DNA of 64,000 nucleotides, taken from Deltaproteobacteria bacterium. GTDB lineage: Bacteria; Desulfobacterota; Syntrophobacteria; BM002. The translations under genes were made by a program, and so were the position numbers. Location of the stretch: contig JAFDGZ010000001.1 in the NCBI GenBank assembly GCA_019309045.1, forward strand, positions 62,001-126,000. Direction: 5' to 3'. Under the pieces are notes generated by a model. The model ran no database searches and was not told the DNA's origin. It worked only from the letters and a program-made list of their open reading frames with translations. Shown here piece after piece: positions 16,871 to 25,230 of the stretch (the stretch's first letter is position 1; the number at the start of each line of letters is the position of its first letter).

Positions 16871-18763
16871 ATGACAACGAGAAGCTACATTACCACCCCC
16901 ATTTACTACGTGAACGCCCCCCCTCATCTTGGTCATGCCTATACTACTATTGTGGCCGACGTCATCAATCGCTTTCACAAGCTCATGGGGAAAGAAACTT
17001 TTTTTCTCACCGGTACGGACGAGCACGGCGACAAGGTTGTGGAAGCCGCTGCTGCAGCCGGCAAAGACCCCCAATCGTATGCCGATGAAATCAGCGCTCT
17101 CTTCCGCAACATCTGGCCAAAATTGAGGATCACCAACAACTATTTCATCCGGACCACAGACGAGGCTCACAAGCGGGTGGTCCAGTACATCCTGCAGAAA
17201 GTTTATGACAGTGGCGACATCTACTTCAGCTCTTACAGTGGCCAGTACTGCGTAGGCTGTGAGCGCTTCTATACGGAACGAGAACTGGTCGACGGCAAGT
17301 GCCCTCAGCATGACCGGGCTCCAGTTCTGCGCCACGAGGAAAATTACTTTTTCAGAATGAGCAAGTACCAGGACTGGCTCATCGACCACATCAACAACAA
17401 TCCTGACTTTATCAGGCCAGAGCGCTATCGCAATGAGGTCCTGAGCTTCCTGAACGAACCCCTGGACGACCTGTGCATTTCTCGTCCCAAATCGCGGCTC
17501 AGCTGGGGTATCACCCTGCCTTTTGATGACCGCTATGTTACCTACGTCTGGTTCGATGCCCTCATAAATTACGTCTCGGCTCTCGGCTATCCCGACGGCG
17601 AACTCTATCAGCGCTTCTGGCCAGTAGCGCAACACCTGATCGCCAAGGACATCTTGAAGCCGCACGGCATCTACTGGCCCACCATGCTAAAGGCGGCAAA
17701 CATTCCTTTGTATCGGCACCTCAATGTGCACGGCTACTGGAATGTGGATGAAAAGAAGATGTCCAAGAGCAGAGGTACGGTGGTCAAGCCACTGGATCTT
17801 CTCAAGATCTATGGCCTTGACGCCTTTCGTTACTTTCTCATGCGGGAGATGGTATTCGGGCTCGACGCCAACTTCAGCGAGGAGGCGTTGATCAACCGCA
17901 TCAACGCTGATCTGGCCAATGATTTTGGCAACCTGGCGAGCCGCCTCCTCACCATGGTAAAAAAATACTGCGACGGCAAAGTGCCGGCGCCTGCCAGCCT
18001 GCAAGCGGAAGATACAGCCCTGCGAGAAGCAGCCATGCAGCTGCATCACAGCTATGTGGCCAACATGGAGGAACTGCAGTTTCACAAAGCTCTAATGGAG
18101 CTCTGGGCAGTGATCAACCTTATAAATCGCTATATAGACCAGTGTGCACCCTGGGTGCTGGCCAGAGACGACAGCAGTAAATCTCGCCTGCACACAGTAC
18201 TGAATTGTGCTCTCGAAGCCCTGAAAATCGTCACTGTGCTTCTGGCTCCGGTCATGCCGGCAGCCAGTGAGGATTTGTTGAGCAGGCTTGGTCTGCAAAA
18301 GGACTCTCTGGACCTCAGGCTGGCAAGGGATGCTTCCTGGGGGACTCTCATACCGGGCACTGCCATCCGCCGAGGCAAACCTCTCTTCCCCAGGGTTGAC
18401 AAGATCTCTGCCATGGCAGCTGCAGGCCCTCAGAGCAGCCTGCCACAGCTGGCAATTGATGAATTTGCCAGGTTGGACCTTCGGGTTGCCGAAATCATGG
18501 AAGCGGAAAGCATTCCTGGCTCCAACAAACTGCTCAAGCTGCAAGTTGATATGGGTGAGACCAGGACCATAGTAGCCGGCATCGCCCAGTCCTACAAGCC
18601 AGCCGAACTCAAGGGGAAGCAGGTGATAGTGGTGGCAAACCTGAAACCGGCCACCCTGATGGGAGTACGCTCAGAAGGGATGGTTCTTGCCGCCAGCGAC
18701 GGCAGCAGCCTCACATTGGTGACCCCGGAAGAAAAAATGAAGCCAGGCACTCCTGTCAAGTAG
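16871..18763 (+). CDS. metG: methionyl-tRNA synthetase
   Basis: This encodes 630 residues, preceded by GGAGG. The class I signatures are P-P-H-L-G-H (HIGH) near residue 17 and K-K-M-S-K-S near 295. A single zinc knuckle is visible near 127-150 (CVGC and CPQH). The C-terminal 105 residues are an EMAPII/Arc1p-type tRNA-binding domain (FARLDLRVAEI to GVRSEGMVLAA), fused as in many bacteria. It charges both initiator and elongator tRNA-Met. It is the last gene of the plus-strand cluster and converges with rpe. Confidence 0.97.
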   Translation: MTTRSYITTPIYYVNAPPHLGHAYTTIVADVINRFHKLMGKETFFLTGTDEHGDKVVEAAAAAGKDPQSYADEISALFRNIWPKLRITNNYFIRTTDEAHKRVVQYILQKVYDSGDIYFSSYSGQYCVGCERFYTERELVDGKCPQHDRAPVLRHEENYFFRMSKYQDWLIDHINNNPDFIRPERYRNEVLSFLNEPLDDLCISRPKSRLSWGITLPFDDRYVTYVWFDALINYVSALGYPDGELYQRFWPVAQHLIAKDILKPHGIYWPTMLKAANIPLYRHLNVHGYWNVDEKKMSKSRGTVVKPLDLLKIYGLDAFRYFLMREMVFGLDANFSEEALINRINADLANDFGNLASRLLTMVKKYCDGKVPAPASLQAEDTALREAAMQLHHSYVANMEELQFHKALMELWAVINLINRYIDQCAPWVLARDDSSKSRLHTVLNCALEALKIVTVLLAPVMPAASEDLLSRLGLQKDSLDLRLARDASWGTLIPGTAIRRGKPLFPRVDKISAMAAAGPQSSLPQLAIDEFARLDLRVAEIMEAESIPGSNKLLKLQVDMGETRTIVAGIAQSYKPAELKGKQVIVVANLKPATLMGVRSEGMVLAASDGSSLTLVTPEEKMKPGTPVK

Positions 18764-18802
18764 CGGAGGCACCGAGGCGGCTCCAGGGGCAGTCAATGGG
18801 GC

Positions 18803-19471
18803 TCAGGTTTTAAGGGCCTGGCGAATCCTTTTCCTGAGCAACTCGAGGGTTGCCTGGTAATCTGCAGTAGAAAACACTGCTGAACCTGCAACAAACACCT
18901 CAGCCCCGGCCCGGGCTGCCTTGCCGATGGTATGGGGGTTGATGCCACCATCCACCTCGAGCTCCACCTGCAGCCCACGCTCATCTATCATGCGCCTGAG
19001 CTGGGCAATTTTCGGCACCATGGCTGCAATGAACTGCTGGCCACCAAACCCGGGGTTTACAGTCATGAGCAGCACCTGGTCCACCAGGTCCAGGACGTGT
19101 TCGATCATCACCAAAGGGGTGGAGGGATTGAGGGTGACGCTGGCCCTGACGCCCAGTTCCCTGATGCGCTCCAGGGTGCGATGCAGATGGGGCAAGACCT
19201 CCACGTGCACCCCGAGAGTGTCTGCCCCAGCCTTGACAAACTCTTCCAGATAAGAATCAGGATTGCTCACCATCAGATGCACATCCAACGGCAGATGGGT
19301 GGCCCGGCGTACTGCCTTAACCACCTCGGGGCCAAGGGTGATGTTGGGGACGAAATGCCCGTCCATCACATCCAGGTGAATGTAGTCTGCGCCGGCTGCA
19401 GTTACGGCAGCCACTTCTTGATGCAGCCTGCCGAAATCGGCAGCCAGAATCGATGGCGCCAGTTTTTTCAT
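18803..19471 (-). CDS. rpe: ribulose-phosphate 3-epimerase
   Basis: This encodes 222 residues. The ATG at 19471 follows GGGAGG; an upstream in-frame start is less likely. Family motifs are APSILAADFG at the N-terminus, HLDVMDGHFVPN near 35, H-L-M-V near 68, VNPGFGGQ near 145 and EVDGGI near 175, which include the metal-binding His and Asp residues. It interconverts ribulose 5-phosphate and xylulose 5-phosphate. It is the last gene of the def-fmt-rsmB-PASTA-rpe cluster. Confidence 0.96.
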   Translation of the reverse strand: MKKLAPSILAADFGRLHQEVAAVTAAGADYIHLDVMDGHFVPNITLGPEVVKAVRRATHLPLDVHLMVSNPDSYLEEFVKAGADTLGVHVEVLPHLHRTLERIRELGVRASVTLNPSTPLVMIEHVLDLVDQVLLMTVNPGFGGQQFIAAMVPKIAQLRRMIDERGLQVELEVDGGINPHTIGKAARAGAEVFVAGSAVFSTADYQATLELLRKRIRQALKT

Positions 19472-19484
19472 CTTGCCTCCCCTG

Positions 19485-20507
19485 CTATTGCCATGCAAGC
19501 GCGTCGAATTCCTCCATATTCATATAGAGCCTGCCAATGCCTTCCTGTTGCAAGACAGCCCCTTCGGGCAGCTGATGGACACCATCTGCGTAAATACTCA
19601 CCTCTTGTGGAGAGCGGGCCCACACCAACCACTGCAACAGTTCGCCTGGCTGATGAATCCCTCGGGAAATCTCTACTGTCTTGCCACCGATCTGCTGAAA
19701 AACCGTTATCTCCTTCTTGAAATAGCCTTCGGGCACCAGATAAGAAATCAGCAACAACCCGGGGCGCTGCTCTGGGCGCTGCCGACTGCGATTTGTCTGC
19801 AGAGTAATGGGGGTGGCGGCAGTGACGCGATAGCCAGCCACTGGTCTCTGGCTGACGATGACATTCAGGGGTTCCCCGGGGCTGTGTACCTCCTGAATGG
19901 CAGCAACAGTGAGACCGAGGCCTTTCAGCCTCAACAGTGCTTTGCTCACGGATTGGTGCCTGAGTTCAGGCATGGCTCTGACCGGCGGCCTGGGCCCCTT
20001 GCTAACCAGTAGATCCACTGGACGGCCACGCTCGATCTCACCTAGAGCAGCAGGTGACTGCGCCATGACAATATTGCGAGGATAGCGCTGTGAAAATACC
20101 CGGCAGATGCCCCCTTGCTGTAGACCATTCTGGGACAGAACCAGTACTGCTTCCTGCAGCCTGACGCCTACCACATTGGGCATGCGCACAGTTCTGGATC
20201 CACGAGAGAGCACCACTTTCACATCCCTGTCGCGTTTGAGTCTGACGCCCGGAGCAGGATCCTGAAAGGCGATAAAATTTTTCGGCACACTATCACTCCA
20301 TTCGAAGCCGCTTACCTTGATATTCAACCCCAGGGAAGTGAGAAGATCCAGGGCATACACTGTATCATGACCCACCAAGTCGGGAACCACCACCTCCGCC
20401 TCATTCTGGACGATCCATTTACTCGTAAAAAAAAGTCCTGATAACAGGGCGATGAGAAAAATCCCCAGGAAGAGGCCTACTCGAAGCATTTTGCCAATAA
20501 TAGCCAT
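19485..20507 (-). CDS. PASTA domain protein with N-terminal membrane anchor
   Basis: This encodes about 340 residues from the ATG at 20507. A hydrophobic segment (about residues 8-30) is followed by three PASTA domains, starting at VVVPDLVGHDTVYALDLL, RMPNVVGVRLQEAVLVL and AMPELRHQSVSKALLRL, then a unique C-terminal domain of about 120 residues. PASTA domains are known to bind muropeptides or peptidoglycan in kinases and penicillin-binding proteins. Here there is no kinase or transpeptidase domain, so this may be a periplasmic cell-wall-associated protein. The position between rsmB and rpe recurs in related genomes as I recall. Confidence 0.85.
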   Translation of the reverse strand: MAIIGKMLRVGLFLGIFLIALLSGLFFTSKWIVQNEAEVVVPDLVGHDTVYALDLLTSLGLNIKVSGFEWSDSVPKNFIAFQDPAPGVRLKRDRDVKVVLSRGSRTVRMPNVVGVRLQEAVLVLSQNGLQQGGICRVFSQRYPRNIVMAQSPAALGEIERGRPVDLLVSKGPRPPVRAMPELRHQSVSKALLRLKGLGLTVAAIQEVHSPGEPLNVIVSQRPVAGYRVTAATPITLQTNRSRQRPEQRPGLLLISYLVPEGYFKKEITVFQQIGGKTVEISRGIHQPGELLQWLVWARSPQEVSIYADGVHQLPEGAVLQQEGIGRLYMNMEEFDALAWQ

Positions 20508-20612
20508 GGAGCCGAACCTCAATACAGTTGCCAAAAGATATCACTGTAGGCCATCGATTTCAAACCGGAAGGGCCGGCAACGATTTGACCTTGCTCCCTT
20601 CATAAACCCATA

Positions 20613-22028
20613 TCAGAGGCTCGCCTTCCATTGCAGGGCCCCTTGATGGAGGCGAGCAGGATGTCTTGCAGCCCTGCGCAGCCGCACGGCAAAGAAGCCA
20701 TCTATGCCATGTTTATGCGGCCAGGTTCTGAGATTGCCGTTTTCATCCACCACTTCTCTGCTCTGCCTGGGCAGAGCAGAGACAGCCGCCTCCTGGCAAA
20801 AATCGGCGTGGCAGCCAAGAAACTCCTGGACCACGGCTTCGTTCTCTTCGCGGGAGACTGTGCAAGTAGCATACACCAGGAGACCTCCTGGTCGCACCAT
20901 GGGCGCCACTGCCGCAAGAAGCGCCAGCTGCGTCCGCTGTAAGCGTCGCAAATCCTTTTTGTTGATCTTCCACTTGATATCTGGTTTCCTCCTGAGTACT
21001 CCCAGACCACTGCAGGGTGCATCAAGCAGTATCCGGTCGAAGGAGGCTAGCCAGGGATGGGCTGCGCCCATCTCGAGCAGGTCTACCTCCTTGGTGTCGA
21101 TGCAGGAGATCTGCAGTCGCCTGGCATTCTCTTGCAAATGGTTTAGGCGCCAGCCCTGCTTGTCCATAGCAGTGAGGCGCCCCTCATTTTTCATCAGTTG
21201 GCCCAGATGGGTGCTTTTCCCTCCCAGGCCGGCGCAGGCATCCAGTATCCGTTCTCCGGGTTGAGGAGCCACAAGGTGGCTGACGAGCTGTGCCGCTTCA
21301 TCCTGTACCTGGAATTCTCCCCGGAGGTATTCAGGCAATGAGGAAAGATCCGTACGGATATTGTCAAGATGAATGGCCTCAGGAGAAAATCTGCCAGGTG
21401 TCACCTTGAAACCTCGCGCGCCAAGAACCCTTGCCAATTCAGTAACCGTGGTTTTCAAAGTATTCACCCTGATGGTAGTGGGCGCCACCTCATTGCTCGA
21501 GCGGCAGAAGGCTTCCGTTTCCTGCTGACCCAGTTCAGCAAGCCATTTCTCTATCAACCAGCCAGGAAAGGAAAATGCCACTGCCCATCTTTCAGGAGTT
21601 GACTTCTCTGACAAAGCGTCTCGGAGAGCGTCGCGGTTGGCTGCAATGCTTCTCAGCACCGCATTGACAAAGCGGACGATGTAGAGAGGTTGACTGGCTT
21701 TGGCCAGTTTTACCGCTTCATTCACGGCAGCAGAAGGAGGCACCCGATCTAGATAGAGGAGCTGGTAGGTTGCCAGCCGCAAGATCACTCGTACGGGCAG
21801 GGCCATTCTGGCCGACTTCATCCGTGCATAGCGGTCAATGATCCAGTCGAGGCGGGCTTGCCAGCGCAGCGTGCCGTAGACCAGTTCAGTAATAAAGGCC
21901 CGGTCTCTGGCATCCAGGGTGGCCTGCCTTTTGAAACACCCACTCAGCAAGACATCAGCATGAGAGCCTTGCTGAGCCACCTGCATGAGGATGTGCATGG
22001 CCATCGACCGCGAATTCATCAGTTTCAT
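20613..22028 (-). CDS. rsmB: 16S rRNA (cytosine-967-C5)-methyltransferase
   Basis: This encodes 471 residues. An N-terminal NusB-like RNA-binding domain (about residues 5-140, with DARDRAFITELVYGTLRW) precedes a Rossmann methyltransferase domain: S-adenosylmethionine loop LDACAGLGGKS near 268, the LDAPCSGLGVLRRKPD motif near 335 and YATCTVSREENE near 390, which contains the catalytic cysteine. It methylates C967 of 16S rRNA. Several in-frame ATGs near the start make the exact start uncertain. It follows fmt by 143 bases. Confidence 0.93.
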   Translation of the reverse strand: MKLMNSRSMAMHILMQVAQQGSHADVLLSGCFKRQATLDARDRAFITELVYGTLRWQARLDWIIDRYARMKSARMALPVRVILRLATYQLLYLDRVPPSAAVNEAVKLAKASQPLYIVRFVNAVLRSIAANRDALRDALSEKSTPERWAVAFSFPGWLIEKWLAELGQQETEAFCRSSNEVAPTTIRVNTLKTTVTELARVLGARGFKVTPGRFSPEAIHLDNIRTDLSSLPEYLRGEFQVQDEAAQLVSHLVAPQPGERILDACAGLGGKSTHLGQLMKNEGRLTAMDKQGWRLNHLQENARRLQISCIDTKEVDLLEMGAAHPWLASFDRILLDAPCSGLGVLRRKPDIKWKINKKDLRRLQRTQLALLAAVAPMVRPGGLLVYATCTVSREENEAVVQEFLGCHADFCQEAAVSALPRQSREVVDENGNLRTWPHKHGIDGFFAVRLRRAARHPARLHQGALQWKASL

Positions 22029-22171
22029 TGCTCCAGCCGAGATGCCGTTCTTCAGAAGTGCAGCAGAAAATGGGGAATTGGTAACAATTTCCGCTTATTA
22101 TAGAATAAGGGCAGCGGCAGCTATGGCAGCTCTCTGCGGCTCCACGATCGCCTTCATGACCCGGTCCTGTT

Positions 22172-23119
22172 TCAGTCTCCCAGCACCGTTCCTTCCCTGA
22201 GAGCATAGCCCGAGATAAATTCCTGGATCGGCATTCGCCGTCGCCCTTCGAGTTGCAAAGATTTGAGGCGCACGGCACCCTTGCCAGCCGCCACTAGCAA
22301 ACCCCGTCTGTCCACGGCTAGCACAGTGCCGGGAGCCTGCCGCCCCATTTCTTTCACAGGAGTGCTGTCGAAGAGTTTTAAACGTCGTTCATTCCAGTAG
22401 GTGAAGGCGCCTGGACGAGGATCCAGAGCTCGAATTTTCCTGGAAATTTTTTCTGCCTCTTCCTGCCAGTTTATTCTGGCATCCTCTTTTGTCAGCATGG
22501 GCGCATAGGTGGCCCTGGCATGATCCTGGGCTCTAGCTTGCAAGGTCCCCGCCCCCAGGCCTTCCAGGGTCTCGAGCAACAGTGCCGCACCAACGCCTGC
22601 CAGGCGGTCGTGCAGGGTGCCTGCATTGTCCTCTGGTTCTATCTTTACCTCCCGGGACAACAGCAGGTCACCGGTATCCATGCCCTCGTCAAGAAGCATG
22701 GTGGTTACCCCGGTGACTCTGTCACCTTGCAGCAGGGCCCATTGAATAGGGGCAGGCCCCCGGTACCTGGGCAGCAATGAAGCATGGAGATTCACCGCTC
22801 CCAGAGGTGCCGCCCGCAAGAGGGCAGCCGGCAAGATCTGTCCGTAGGCAACTACTACCAGGCAGTCAGCTGCCGCGGCTCTGACCCGCTGCTGCGCATC
22901 GGGGACCTTGATGCTGGCAGGCTGGAACACTGGAAGATCATGTCTGGCAGCGACCTCCTTTATCGGCGGCACCTGCAGCTTTCTTCCTCGCCCTCTGGGC
23001 CGGTCAGGCTGGGTTATCACCAGCAGCACCCTGACACCGCCTTGCAGGAGCGTCTCCAGACTGGGAACGGCAAACTCGGGGGTACCAAGAAACACCACAC
23101 TTGGAAGCTTTTTTGTCAC
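22172..23119 (-). CDS. fmt: methionyl-tRNA formyltransferase
   Basis: This encodes about 315 residues from the GTG at 23119; a TTG at 23161, 11 bases after the def stop, would add 14. The sequence opens with PSVVFLGTPEFAVPSLETLL, has the formyltetrahydrofolate-binding and catalytic NLHASLLPRYRGPAPIQWALLQG-like segment near 115, TGVTTMLLDEGMDTGD near 140, and a C-terminal OB-type domain. It formylates initiator Met-tRNA. The position right after def is the standard def-fmt pairing. Confidence 0.94.
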   Translation of the reverse strand: MTKKLPSVVFLGTPEFAVPSLETLLQGGVRVLLVITQPDRPRGRGRKLQVPPIKEVAARHDLPVFQPASIKVPDAQQRVRAAAADCLVVVAYGQILPAALLRAAPLGAVNLHASLLPRYRGPAPIQWALLQGDRVTGVTTMLLDEGMDTGDLLLSREVKIEPEDNAGTLHDRLAGVGAALLLETLEGLGAGTLQARAQDHARATYAPMLTKEDARINWQEEAEKISRKIRALDPRPGAFTYWNERRLKLFDSTPVKEMGRQAPGTVLAVDRRGLLVAAGKGAVRLKSLQLEGRRRMPIQEFISGYALREGTVLGD

Positions 23120-23171
23120 CAGAGTCTCTTTCTTCAGAGCGCCACTCTGCTTCGGAGTCAAGCAAAGATGC

Positions 23172-23675
23172 CTATTTGGCGAGTTTTTTCCTCATCCTGC
23201 GCTTGTAGAGATCGCGCTTGAGTCTGCTGATTCGGTCAATGAAAAGAGTGCCGTTGAGATGATCGATCTCATGCTGCAGTACCACGGCGAAGAGGTCTTC
23301 TGCCTCTATTTCCACCGGCCTGCCCTCCAGATTGAGTGCCCGAACGACAACCTTCTGGAATCTCTTCACATCCGCCTGATAGTCCGGCACGCTGAGGCAG
23401 CCTTCCTCTGTGCTAATTAGCCCTTCGGCCGCCACTATTTCCGGATTGACCAGCACAATAAGATTAGACTCGGGCTTCTTGGGAGCCAGGTCAACCACTA
23501 TCACCCGGCTCGTTTCCCCCACCTGATTGGCGGCGAGACCTATGCCTGGCGCTTCGTACATGGTCTCTGCCATGTCATCTGCAAGCTTGTATATGCTCCT
23601 GTCCACCTGCTCAACCGGGTGAGCCTTCTCGAGAAGCACCTTCTCAGGATATTTCCGAATTTCGAGTATGGCCAT
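23172..23675 (-). CDS. def: peptide deformylase
   Basis: This encodes 167 residues. All three deformylase motifs are present: GIGLAANQVG near residue 46, EGCLSVPD near 92 and QHEIDHLNG near 134, giving the Cys and two His metal ligands and the catalytic Glu. It removes the formyl group from new proteins. The start follows GTGGAG with good spacing. It is the first gene of the def-fmt-rsmB-PASTA-rpe cluster; 267 bp separate it from the HEAT lipoprotein gene upstream. Confidence 0.97.
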   Translation of the reverse strand: MAILEIRKYPEKVLLEKAHPVEQVDRSIYKLADDMAETMYEAPGIGLAANQVGETSRVIVVDLAPKKPESNLIVLVNPEIVAAEGLISTEEGCLSVPDYQADVKRFQKVVVRALNLEGRPVEIEAEDLFAVVLQHEIDHLNGTLFIDRISRLKRDLYKRRMRKKLAK

Positions 23676-23942
23676 CAGTCAACTCCACCCTGTCAGCCTC
23701 AGCAGTCCCGCCATAACCTGCAACTGCAGCTTCACTTCCTATCATAACAACGGTTGAGTCTCGCCACAATAGCGTACCATCCCCGGAGTGCTGTCTTCTT
23801 GCCGCCGAATCATCTACTGGGGCGTTACTGTCCCGCTAGCCACCTGCTGTTGGCCCCCGAAACCACCCTGTTCCAGCAACCCTGGCGATTGGCCCCAGGG
23901 GCAGTGACCAGGCTGAATTATGCCGCCTTTACAGAGCAGCTC

Positions 23943-24932
23943 TCAGCGAATCCCGGGCATTTCCAGGAGCTGCAATGCTTGCCGAGCAGCAGTGCGCACG
24001 TTTCTATCCTCATCCTCCAGCATCGCTTCAAGGGCTGAACGTGAACGGGGATCGCCAATTTTGCCCAAAGCTTCGCTAAGGTGCTGCCTGACAACTGCTT
24101 CTCTATCGGCAAGAGCGGCCATCAACGGCTCCACAGCTCGAGTGTCGCCAATATTGCCCAAGGCCTGGGCAGCGCGGCTGCGAATATTCCAGTCCTGGTC
24201 CCGCAAGGCAGTGAGCAGTGGCTCGACGGCAATTGGATTACGGAGCAGACCGAGCGTCTCGGCAGCGCTGGCGCGCACATGAGCTGCCTCGTCCTTGCGC
24301 TGCAGTACTGCCAGCAGGGGCGCCACTGCCCTGTCATCGCCTATCTTGCCCAAAGCTTCGGCTGCCTGTCTCCTGATGAGCGGCTCCTGGTCGTTGAGAG
24401 CCGCCAGCAGTGGCTCGACCGCCCTCGGGTCACCGATCTCACCAAGGGCTTTCGCTGCCTGACTTCGCACCAGAGGATCAGGGTCATCTAGAGCGTCCAT
24501 GAGAGAGTCGACTCCTGCAGCACCCAGGCCTCTGAGAATTTCCAAAGGCTGGTGGCCGAGATCATAGTGCTGGGGTAATTCATACTTCTCATCTGTGTAG
24601 CGGCGGACCTGGCGCTCACTCATTTGCAAACGCTCGGCTATTGCCGCCGGGCTGAGCCCCCGATGCTGAAGGTTCTTCACTCGCAGTAGTTCAGCCTCTT
24701 TTCTGGGCATTTGTATGTATCCCATTTCTTCCATACAGCGACTGACCTCGGTCGAGTCAGAAACCAGTCTGCGGCACTGTTCGAGGTCAGCGCGGCTTGC
24801 AGCAGCAGAACCATCCTGACGATACCACACCTTGTCACCGACCGCCCGTTGCTCCCATGGGGGCAGACCGGCACAACTGACAAGAGCCAGGCATGCCACT
24901 GCCAGGATAATGTTACCCAGAAGTCTAATCAT
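23943..24932 (-). CDS. HEAT-repeat lipoprotein
   Basis: This encodes 329 residues; GGAG precedes the ATG at 24932. The N-terminus is a lipoprotein signal with lipobox L-V-S-C near residue 20. A domain of about 50 residues with two cysteines (EQCRRL and SRCMEEMGY) follows. Then comes a helix-turn-helix-like stretch, GLSPAAIAERLQMSERQVRRY, near 92-112. From about residue 135 there are six HEAT-like repeats of about 31 residues, with the consensus V-R-x-x-A-A-x-A-L-G-x-I-G-D-x-R-A-V-E-P-L-L. It is probably membrane-anchored on the periplasmic side and acts as a scaffold. Its partner is unknown. Confidence 0.78.
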   Translation of the reverse strand: MIRLLGNIILAVACLALVSCAGLPPWEQRAVGDKVWYRQDGSAAASRADLEQCRRLVSDSTEVSRCMEEMGYIQMPRKEAELLRVKNLQHRGLSPAAIAERLQMSERQVRRYTDEKYELPQHYDLGHQPLEILRGLGAAGVDSLMDALDDPDPLVRSQAAKALGEIGDPRAVEPLLAALNDQEPLIRRQAAEALGKIGDDRAVAPLLAVLQRKDEAAHVRASAAETLGLLRNPIAVEPLLTALRDQDWNIRSRAAQALGNIGDTRAVEPLMAALADREAVVRQHLSEALGKIGDPRSRSALEAMLEDEDRNVRTAARQALQLLEMPGIR

Positions 24933-25187
24933 GGCCACTCCAACAGTAAAGAACCACAGAAAAAGGCCAGGCTAGCAAGTTCATCCGAGAATATGTGTCA
25001 CGACAGTGCCAGCATGTCAAGTGAGGTCTCTATATCGCCCCAGCCCAAGAGGCTACAACCTGCTGAGCAGTTACCAGCGAACCGCATTGTCTCGAGATCA
25101 TCGAGGCAAATTGCAAATGGCTGAGGCCTCCATTTCTGCACAAAAGCTAACCAACTATAATAATACAGCAAAAATGTGTTCAAGAGG

Positions 25188-25203
25188 TGGCACTGATCTT
25201 GCT
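25188..25203 (+). promoter_or_regulatory. sigma-54 promoter of the diguanylate cyclase gene
   Basis: TGGCAC-TGATC-TTGCT matches the sigma-54 consensus, with GG at 25189-25190 and GC at 25201-25202 ten bases apart. Transcription should begin near 25214, just before the AGGAG (25219-25223) of the ATG at 25231. This also argues that the long open frame upstream of 25231 is not translated. Confidence 0.75.
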
Positions 25204-25230
25204 AATTCTCTAGACACCAGGAGTTTTGAG

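Noticed and set aside
22029-22171. Gap between fmt and rsmB, checked for the DUF116-type gene often found there
   Set aside because: The 143 bases are too few and no recognisable fragment remains.
25006-25230. An in-frame 75-codon extension of the diguanylate cyclase
   Set aside because: The sigma-54 promoter lies inside it and a good ribosome binding site precedes the ATG at 25231, so this part is probably not transcribed with the gene.
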